Assembly: GCA_015486815.1 (NCBI GenBank)
Contig: WFQY01000330.1
Location: forward strand, 1-10,567
Direction of reading: 5' to 3'
DNA from: Phycisphaerae bacterium
GTDB taxonomy: Bacteria > Planctomycetota > Phycisphaerae > JAAYCJ01
Length of the DNA stretch: 10,567 nt
The notes below the pieces were generated by a model that worked only from the letters and a program-made list of their open reading frames with translations, was not told where the DNA came from and did not search any database. Both the position numbers and the translations under genes were made by a program. Each line of letters begins with the position of its first letter. Position 1 is the first letter of the stretch. Below are positions 5,428 to 10,567 of this stretch, in pieces.

Positions 5428-8400
5428 TCACTCTTCTTGTTCCACTGCGCTAATCCAGCGGAGCGGAATGAAACTCGCCAGCGTCGGTATCAGCACCAGC
5501 GTAAATATCGTCGAGACGAACAGACCGCCTACAATCACCGCTCCGAGTCCGCGATATAGTTCGCTTCCCGCACCGGGCATAATGACGAGTGGCAGCATAC
5601 CGAAAATTGTCGTCGTTGTGCTCATAAATATCGGGCGCAATCTCGTTCGGACGCTTTCGATGAGTGCATCATTCATACTTTTTCCGTCGCGTTTTATGAA
5701 ATGCAACGCCTGATGGATAATAAGAATCGCATTATTTACGACGGTGCCTATAAGTATGACAAACCCGAGCATTGTCAGTACATCCATCGGTTGGCCGGTG
5801 GTCATATGAACTATACGTAAGCCTAAGAACCCGCCCACCGCTGCCAGCGGGACGGAAAACATTATCACAAGCGGATGAATAAACGAGCCGAAAAGCGAAG
5901 ACATCAGCAGATACGTAATCAATATCGCGAGTATGAATCCCGCACTGAGCGATTTTAATGTCTGCGTGAGTTTGTCAGCTGTCCCTGCTAAATGTACTTC
6001 GATATCAGGTGCAATCAGCCCCGCTTTGCGTAACGGCGTTATAATCTGATTTTGGATTATTCCCATCGTACGCTGCAATTCCATTCCCTTCGGATTATCG
6101 ACGATAAGGGTAACCGCTCTTCGTTCTTCGACGTGGTCGATTTCTTGTTGAGCGCTGGTGGTAATATAGCTTACCAGATTGGACAGCGGAACTACTCCCG
6201 CCCGACGGGTATAAATCGGAGTCTGAATCAAATCGGGCGAGCCTTTGATTTCTCCTTTTTTGGTTTTCAAAACGAGGTCTATTTTTTTGCCCCTGTCGTG
6301 AAAATCACCGATTTTGGCACCATCGACAAGAGCAGCGAGCGTAAGCGATATTTGATCCCAATTAGCTCCCGCACGAGCAAGTTTGACTCTGTCGGGCTCG
6401 AGTCTTACTTCAGGCCCACCAAGCATAAAGTTAGGCGGCTGAGGTTGGGGAACTTTTCCGCCAAGCATTTTATTCGATGCGATAGCGCCGAACATTATCA
6501 ATGCGGATCGTGTTACCTGATTTATATCATTTCCGCTGATTTCTATATCGATAGTATTTCCTCTGCCGCTTACTGATCGGCCAAAGATCGAAGGCTGAGA
6601 TGCAAACCCCCATACTCCCGGTATCTGCTGCCAAGCGCGATTTACGAGCGGGATAAGCTCACGTGCCCTGCGTGGCTGAGTTGATGTTACACCGATAAAC
6701 GCATAATCACCGAAGCCGACATAAAAGGAATTCTTTATAGGCGGAAATTGTGAATGTTTGAGTTGTTCAGCTATCGGTTTTTTATCCGAATACCAATAGG
6801 GCTTGAAAAAGTTTTCTATTTGTTTTCCGATACGGATATTTTCGTTGATACTATAGCCAGGCGGCATAATCAGAAAAGCGAAAACGAGATTACGATTGCC
6901 GATGGGCAGATAGCTTGCTGGTGGCATAAGTAAAATAGACCCTACAATCGATACGCCTACCAGCAATAGTATTGTTATAAGCTTATATCGCAGAGTGCCT
7001 ATTACGCGAGAGACGATCGATAGGATGAAATTTGTTATTGTTGCACCGATAGCTGATGTCTTTTCGGTCAAGCTGTGAATAATTCCCGTTTCACTTCCCG
7101 GCAGCGAATGAAGAATTCTTGCCGATAGCATAGGTATAACCGTAATCGAGACGAGCAGAGACAAACTCACACCCGCGGATATAGCTAATGCAATATCGCG
7201 AAACAGTTGCCCCGCTTCTTCACGAATGAAGACTATAGGCAAGAAGACAGCTACCGTTGTTAGCGTACTCGAGAGCACCGCTCCCCAAACTTCCGATGTG
7301 CCGTCATAGGCAGCCTGAAACGCTGACTTACCCATTTGACGATGACGATAGATATTTTCCAATACCACTATCGCATTATCGACAACCATACCGACAGCGA
7401 ACGCCATACCCGCAAGTGATACTACGTTGAGATTTCTACCCATCAAACTCAAAGCCAAAAATGTTCCGATTACGCTTATCGGAATACTGACAGCTACCAC
7501 GAGAGTAGGCTTACCTGCTCGCAGAAATAGGAGCATTACCAATATCGCAAGCAGACTACCGAGAATCAGATTCGAACGCACCAACCCGATAGCTGAGTAA
7601 ATATAATCGGTTTCATCATACACCTGCACAAGTTTCAGATGCCTTTGAGTGAGCAGACCAGCGTTGAGTTCCTTAACCGCCTGTCTTATCCCCGCCATTA
7701 CCTCGATTACATTCGAGCCAACCTCACGAAAGACCGGAATCGCCAGCACCGTCTTACCTCTCTCGCGAACGATGTAATCGGGCTCCTTATAGCCAAATAC
7801 TACTTTGGCAATATCCCGAACATAGACAGGCCCGCCAGGCTGCTGAGCGATTACTACATTCGCAACATCGCTTAGATGCTCGAACTGTCCGACCGCACGA
7901 ATCTGATATTCATCTTTGCCCTGTTCGATATCACCCGCAGTAGCGTTGATATTTTCGCGAATTAGCGCATTTTTAACATCGGATACATTCAAGCCACGGG
8001 CAGCCAATGCAGGCATATCTATTAGTACCTGTGCTTCTCTGTCCTGTCCGCCATAAGCTAATACCTGCGCTACCCCCGGTACCCGACGAAGCCTCGGGAG
8101 TACGAAATCATCTACGAATTCATACATATGCGGGACATAAAGATTTTTATCGGTAGCTTTGAGGATAAGCCACGCAATCGCATTCGATTCGTCCGACGAA
8201 GAAGCCTTGATTATCGGCTCGTCTGCCTTTTCCGGATAATCCGTTACCTGCCTGAGCATATCGGAGACATCAAGTCTTGCACGGTCGATATTCGTCCCGA
8301 CGTCGAACTCAAGCCTTATCTCTCCGACGCTGCGTCGAGACTTGCTCGTCATCTTTTTTAACCCTTGTACATTCTTTAGCTTCTCTTCCTGACGCTTGAT

Positions 8401-8589
8401 AATCTCCTGCTCAATTTCCTGCGGGCTTGCATCCGCCCACGTTGTCGTTACGGTAATTATCGGAATATCAATATTAGGCGTTAGCTGAATCGGAAAGCGA
8501 AACAGGCTGATAAGTCCGAAGACTGCTATCAGCAGTACGCCCACGATTACTGTAACCGGATCTTTGATGGAATATTTTATCAGATTCAT
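5428..8589 (-). CDS. RND-family efflux pump, AcrB/HAE-type inner-membrane transporter
   Basis: A resistance-nodulation-division transporter that uses the proton gradient to drive substrate export from the periplasm or membrane through an adaptor and an outer-membrane channel. At 1053 residues it is AcrB-sized (1049) and duplicated in layout. It has one membrane helix (about 12-30), a large periplasmic loop, helices 2-6 (from about 339), then a second helix-loop-helices half starting near 535. The helix 4 motif GMVVDNAIVVLENI places Asp404 and Asn405 at AcrB Asp407/Asp408. TVVNNAILII places Asn952 at AcrB Lys940. RLRPIFMSTTTT follows in the second half. The substrate cannot be inferred; the sequence fits the drug-exporting class better than the metal-exporting CzcA type. 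The ATG overlaps the stop of the adaptor gene (ATGA), so the two are translationally coupled. No outer-membrane partner or regulator gene is present. Confidence 0.93.
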   Translation of the reverse strand: MNLIKYSIKDPVTVIVGVLLIAVFGLISLFRFPIQLTPNIDIPIITVTTTWADASPQEIEQEIIKRQEEKLKNVQGLKKMTSKSRRSVGEIRLEFDVGTNIDRARLDVSDMLRQVTDYPEKADEPIIKASSSDESNAIAWLILKATDKNLYVPHMYEFVDDFVLPRLRRVPGVAQVLAYGGQDREAQVLIDMPALAARGLNVSDVKNALIRENINATAGDIEQGKDEYQIRAVGQFEHLSDVANVVIAQQPGGPVYVRDIAKVVFGYKEPDYIVRERGKTVLAIPVFREVGSNVIEVMAGIRQAVKELNAGLLTQRHLKLVQVYDETDYIYSAIGLVRSNLILGSLLAILVMLLFLRAGKPTLVVAVSIPISVIGTFLALSLMGRNLNVVSLAGMAFAVGMVVDNAIVVLENIYRHRQMGKSAFQAAYDGTSEVWGAVLSSTLTTVAVFLPIVFIREEAGQLFRDIALAISAGVSLSLLVSITVIPMLSARILHSLPGSETGIIHSLTEKTSAIGATITNFILSIVSRVIGTLRYKLITILLLVGVSIVGSILLMPPASYLPIGNRNLVFAFLIMPPGYSINENIRIGKQIENFFKPYWYSDKKPIAEQLKHSQFPPIKNSFYVGFGDYAFIGVTSTQPRRARELIPLVNRAWQQIPGVWGFASQPSIFGRSVSGRGNTIDIEISGNDINQVTRSALIMFGAIASNKMLGGKVPQPQPPNFMLGGPEVRLEPDRVKLARAGANWDQISLTLAALVDGAKIGDFHDRGKKIDLVLKTKKGEIKGSPDLIQTPIYTRRAGVVPLSNLVSYITTSAQQEIDHVEERRAVTLIVDNPKGMELQRTMGIIQNQIITPLRKAGLIAPDIEVHLAGTADKLTQTLKSLSAGFILAILITYLLMSSLFGSFIHPLVIMFSVPLAAVGGFLGLRIVHMTTGQPMDVLTMLGFVILIGTVVNNAILIIHQALHFIKRDGKSMNDALIESVRTRLRPIFMSTTTTIFGMLPLVIMPGAGSELYRGLGAVIVGGLFVSTIFTLVLIPTLASFIPLRWISAVEQEE

Positions 8590-9884
8590 TTTTGCGGAAA
8601 TTTCCCTTTAATTGTCGGCATGGTTTGTTTCAATCCCAGCTGTTTAGTGTTAAGAATGATTATAGGCTGACCGGGACGAAGCCTTTCATTACCCCTTATT
8701 ACCACAAGCTCATTAGGTTTGAGTTTTCCGAATACCGCGACCTTTTCGGTATATTCCAAACCCGTCTCAACCATAATGGGCATCGCTATATTGTTTCTTA
8801 TAACGAAGATTGTTCGTGTAGGTCCTTTGAAGATAATTGCATCTCGCGGAACCACCATCACATTCATCATAGGCCCAGCTGGCAGCTTTGCCCGTACGAA
8901 CATACCCGCTTTGATTTGTCCCGAACGATTATCAATTGCAATTTCCACCGGAAACGTTCTCGCAGCGGGGTCGCCACGCGGAATGATATGAGCAATCCTA
9001 CCCGTGAATTTCCTATTAAGCGCATCAATCCATATCTCCGCTTTGTCATTAAGCCTGATGTAGTTTATAGCGCTCTCCGGAACATCGACTCGTGCGAGAA
9101 TAGTATTGATTGCTATCATCTCGACGATAGATCCGCCGATAGTTACCCATTGTCCTATTTCCGTTTTCTTAGCGGTAACATATCCCGTATATGGCGCATA
9201 GATAGATGTCTTGTCTATTTGGTCTTTAATCTGATTCACTCTCGCCTGCTGAGCCTGAACTTGCGCCCGTGCCCTGGCGATAGTCTGCTTCCGTGGCCCA
9301 GCGATAGCTTTTGCCAATTCCGCCTTCATCTGATAATACTTCTGTACCGCACTCTGCCAATCGGAAATCGTATCCTGATATTCTTTTATACTTGCTGCCT
9401 TTTCTTTGTATAGCCGTTCGATACGTTTCTTTTCTCTGTCCCACTTTTCCTTTACCGCTTGTGCCTCTTTAACCAACGCCTTTAGACGGTCGATATCTTC
9501 TTTACGTGTGCCAGCTAACAGCTCATCGAGATATTGTTGTAACCCTTCAAGTTCAGCTTTCGCTTGATCATATTGAAGCTTCAATGCGGTATCTTTGAGC
9601 TTGCAAATCAGTTGCCCTTGTTTGACAAAATCACCTTCGCGAACATCGAGTTTTATCACCAGCCCGGAAATTTCCGCAGATACCGCTCCTTCTCTGTCAG
9701 GCATAGCGGTACCTACCACATTCACCACCGCACGAAGCTTTTGCATTGTAACTTTAGCTGCCAATACTTTCGCAGGCATAATTGCGGGCTTACCTTTTTG
9801 CTTCTGAGCGTAGCTCGGCGGAGTCAACAAAATCGACAAAGATAAAGATATAGTCAATACCGTTTTATTCGCTGGGTTATACAT
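8586..9884 (-). CDS. Periplasmic adaptor (membrane fusion protein) of the RND efflux pump
   Basis: The adaptor links the RND pump to an outer-membrane channel. From the chosen start the protein has 432 residues. A Sec signal peptide covers residues 1-26 (hydrophobic core at 8-20, likely cleavage after PPSYA). There is no cysteine lipobox, so it is probably not a lipoprotein. A split lipoyl/biotinyl-like domain is recognisable (SAEISGLVIKLDVREGDFV at 69-87 and YAPYTGYVTAKKTEIGQWV at 229-247). It surrounds a long helical hairpin (about 100-222) rich in Lys, Glu, Gln and Ala. Beta-barrel and membrane-proximal domains follow (about 260-415). The frame stays open to an ATG at 9953, but that start would add 23 hydrophobic residues and overlap the promoter. 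The ATG at 9884 has AGGAA eight bases upstream and gives a normal signal peptide. Confidence 0.92.
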   Translation of the reverse strand: MYNPANKTVLTISLSLSILLTPPSYAQKQKGKPAIMPAKVLAAKVTMQKLRAVVNVVGTAMPDREGAVSAEISGLVIKLDVREGDFVKQGQLICKLKDTALKLQYDQAKAELEGLQQYLDELLAGTRKEDIDRLKALVKEAQAVKEKWDREKKRIERLYKEKAASIKEYQDTISDWQSAVQKYYQMKAELAKAIAGPRKQTIARARAQVQAQQARVNQIKDQIDKTSIYAPYTGYVTAKKTEIGQWVTIGGSIVEMIAINTILARVDVPESAINYIRLNDKAEIWIDALNRKFTGRIAHIIPRGDPAARTFPVEIAIDNRSGQIKAGMFVRAKLPAGPMMNVMVVPRDAIIFKGPTRTIFVIRNNIAMPIMVETGLEYTEKVAVFGKLKPNELVVIRGNERLRPGQPIIILNTKQLGLKQTMPTIKGKFPQK

Positions 9885-9892
9885 TTGATATT

Positions 9893-9897
9893 TTCCT
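9893..9897 (-). promoter_or_regulatory. Ribosome-binding site that fixes the adaptor start
   Basis: AGGAA on the minus strand (9897-9893) is eight bases before the ATG at 9884. It is one of the better Shine-Dalgarno matches in the window and shows that the longer open frame starting at 9953 is not the translated form. Confidence 0.7.
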
Positions 9898-9931
9898 GTT
9901 AATGTTATTCGCAACAAAAGATATATTATAT

Positions 9932-9960
9932 ATATTAGCACAATAATTATCATTAGTCAA
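9932..9960 (-). promoter_or_regulatory. Candidate sigma-70-type promoter of the efflux operon
   Basis: On the minus strand, TTGACT (9960-9955, 5 of 6 matches) is followed after 17 bases by TAATAT (9937-9932, 4 of 6). A perfect TATAAT lies a little further on (9930-9925) in a run of alternating A and T. Transcription would start around 9925, leaving a leader of roughly 40 bases that includes the AGGAA site. Confidence 0.45.
9939..9957 (-). promoter_or_regulatory. Possible Fur-box-like operator in the efflux promoter spacer
   Basis: The 19 bases read on the minus strand (core AATGATAATTATT) match the classical Fur consensus at about 14 of 19 positions by eye, and they sit between the -35 and -10 hexamers. 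The region is AT-rich, so a chance match is quite possible. No regulator gene is nearby. Confidence 0.2.
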
Positions 9961-10014
9961 CAATTACCGAAAGATAAATAAACAATATAGGCATTGTGAC
10001 ATATATGAAAACTT

Positions 10015-10026
10015 CGGTCGTTGAGT
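10015..10026 (+). repeat. Orphan left end of the mosaic repeat
   Basis: CGGTCGTTGAGT differs by one base (C to T) from the left end CGGTCGCTGAGT of the complete elements at 3408-3452 and 10185-10289. The T matches the variant base in copy B. No matching right end follows within a similar distance; a GTCATTCCG-type palindrome begins 20 bases later, so this may be a copy broken by that repeat. Confidence 0.45.
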
Positions 10027-10046
10027 GTTCCCGAAAGCCTTCTCCC

Positions 10047-10149
10047 TGTCATTCCGTAATTCCGAAGGGATATACGGAATCCATCTTCAATAATCCATAA
10101 TTCTTTTTTCTGGATTCCGCATCTCCACTTCGTTCCGTGCGGAATGACA
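10047..10149. repeat. Nested palindromic repeat of the GTCATTCCG...CGGAATGAC type
   Basis: The outer ten-base arms TGTCATTCCG (10047-10056) and CGGAATGACA (10140-10149) are perfectly complementary. A second perfect nine-base pair, CGGAATCCA/TGGATTCCG (10075-10083 with 10111-10119), is nested inside. The inner left arm can alternatively pair with ATTCCGTA at 10051-10058. No coding capacity is credible. Confidence 0.75.
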
Positions 10150-10158
10150 AAGAGTGGG

Positions 10159-10175
10159 GTCATTCTGTAATCCTG
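10159..10175 (+). repeat. Partial direct copy of the GTCATTCCG repeat arm
   Basis: GTCATTCTGTAATCCTG matches GTCATTCCGTAATTCCG (10048-10064) at 14 of 17 positions. All three differences are C/T transitions. It follows the complete palindrome by nine bases and looks like a decayed second copy. Confidence 0.5.
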
Positions 10176-10184
10176 TGGAAAACC

Positions 10185-10289
10185 CCGGTCGCTGAGTATC
10201 CCGACTGTGCCGAAGGTCCCAACGGTCCCGAAGGGATACCGTTGGTAGATGCCTTCGGTAGATGCCGTTGGCAGATGTATCGAAGCGAC
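10185..10289 (+). repeat. Palindromic mosaic repeat, copy C (long, multi-hairpin payload)
   Basis: It has the same 13-base ends as copy A: CCGGTCGCTGAGT (10185-10197) and GTATCGAAGCGAC (10277-10289). The payload between them is 79 bases instead of 19. It folds as nested stems: CCGAAGG/CCTTCGG (10210-10216 with 10252-10258) enclosing CCAACGGTCCC with GGGA...CCGTTGG (10219-10229 with 10233-10245, two bases bulged). Confidence 0.75.
10239..10277 (+). repeat. Three tandem 13-base units inside mosaic repeat copy C
   Basis: CCGTTGGTAGATG, CCTTCGGTAGATG and CCGTTGGCAGATG follow one another without gaps and end at the junction with the fixed right end. Units 1 and 3 differ at one base; units 1 and 2 differ at two. 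Confidence 0.8.
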
Positions 10290-10370
10290 GTAGCAAGCTC
10301 ATCTATTCAGAATTCCCAAAACCTCAAAACGCCAGAATATTACATTTCTCACGCATATTACGCAATTCTC

Positions 10371-10398
10371 GTTCTGACATTCTCAAGAATGTCAGAAC
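10371..10398. repeat. Perfect 12-base inverted repeat
   Basis: GTTCTGACATTC (10371-10382), loop TCAA, and GAATGTCAGAAC (10387-10398) form a flawless stem-loop. It is followed by AAAGCTTA on the plus strand and GAGAATTG on the minus strand, so it lacks the T-run of an intrinsic terminator. It may be another interspersed palindrome or a protein-binding site. Confidence 0.75.
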
Positions 10399-10476
10399 AA
10401 AGCTTATCCGACCGATATTCAATTACAGACCGGCTTTCCTAAATTCGAAGTTCGACTGCTAAAGGCAGATACGCTA

Positions 10477-10538
10477 CTGGTGAAATTCGGTTTACGAGCA
10501 TCCGAAATCGATAGCTGGTGAAATTCTATTTGCAAACA
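10477..10538 (+). repeat. Imperfect direct repeat, 24-base units spaced by 38
   Basis: The first unit (10477-10500) and the second (10515-10538) share the identical 12-mer CTGGTGAAATTC. They then diverge to a total of 19 matching bases of 24. The 38-base period is not a multiple of three, which argues against a protein repeat. Confidence 0.5.
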
Positions 10539-10567
10539 CCACATATACCCCAACTTACCTTTATGCA

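Larger units (their letters stand above)
10290..10567. other. Non-coding right end of the window
   Basis: No reading frame on either strand here has a plausible start, ribosome site or recognisable product; frames are short and run through repeats. It contains a perfect hairpin (10371-10398) and an imperfect direct repeat (10477-10538). A gene end from beyond the right edge cannot be excluded but is not recognisable. Confidence 0.5.

Noticed and set aside
5282..5713. A 143-codon open frame on the plus strand
   Set aside because: Its first part is translated palindromic repeat and the rest is the complement of the RND pump C-terminus.
9885..9953. N-terminal extension of the adaptor to the ATG at 9953
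   Set aside because: It overlaps the promoter hexamers and adds a second hydrophobic stretch before a normal signal peptide. The internal ATG at 9884 has the clear ribosome site.
10239..10277. CRISPR-like short repeats
   Set aside because: The units are directly tandem, with no unique spacers, and sit inside a palindromic element.
10137..10442. A 101-codon open frame on the plus strand beginning MRNDKEWGHSVIL
   Set aside because: It is built from the GTCATTCCG and mosaic repeats plus the 10371 hairpin, has no recognisable domain and lies wholly in repeat sequence.

Overview
The window looks like a piece of chromosome from a Gram-negative, flagellated environmental bacterium of moderate GC content. 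It carries two proton-motive-force-driven envelope systems (a MotA/MotB stator and an RND efflux pump with its periplasmic adaptor), an HtpX-type membrane protease and a large FHA-GAF-SpoIIE/PP2C-like signalling protein. The signalling architecture and the abundant palindromic intergenic repeats would suit a planctomycete-type or other environmental lineage. That placement is a guess; no rRNA or other taxonomic marker is present.

Layout from left to right. Positions 1-534 (minus) hold the N-terminal 178 codons of a beta-class DNA methyltransferase that runs off the left edge. Divergent from it, htpX (644-1594, plus) is followed after 59 bases by the FHA-GAF-phosphatase-like gene (1654-3300, plus). 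A 342-base gap (3301-3642) begins with two back-to-back palindromic repeat elements and ends with the motA leader. motA (3643-4422) and motB (4438-5235) form a two-gene stator operon. It converges on an efflux operon read from the minus strand: adaptor (8586-9884), then RND pump (5428-8589), joined by an ATGA start/stop overlap. The 192-base convergent gap holds two further palindromic repeat families. From 9961 to the right edge there is no credible gene, but a dense island of nested inverted and direct repeats.

How the parts work together. The pump and adaptor are an obvious translationally coupled pair that would need an outer-membrane channel encoded elsewhere. The stator pair would drive a flagellar motor whose other parts are also elsewhere. 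The signalling protein lies just upstream of motAB, but in the repeat-separated preceding block, so a link to motility is only a hypothesis.

The most notable observations are two. First, the phosphatase-like domain has lost three of the four metal-binding aspartates expected of the SpoIIE/PP2C family, so it looks like a pseudophosphatase. Second, three copies of an intergenic repeat share fixed ends (GTCGCTGAGT ... GTATCGAAGCGAC or variants) but carry completely different hairpin payloads. One copy shows paired compensatory changes in the terminal stem, which argues that the structure itself is under selection. No CRISPR array, tRNA, rRNA, phage or complete transposon was seen.
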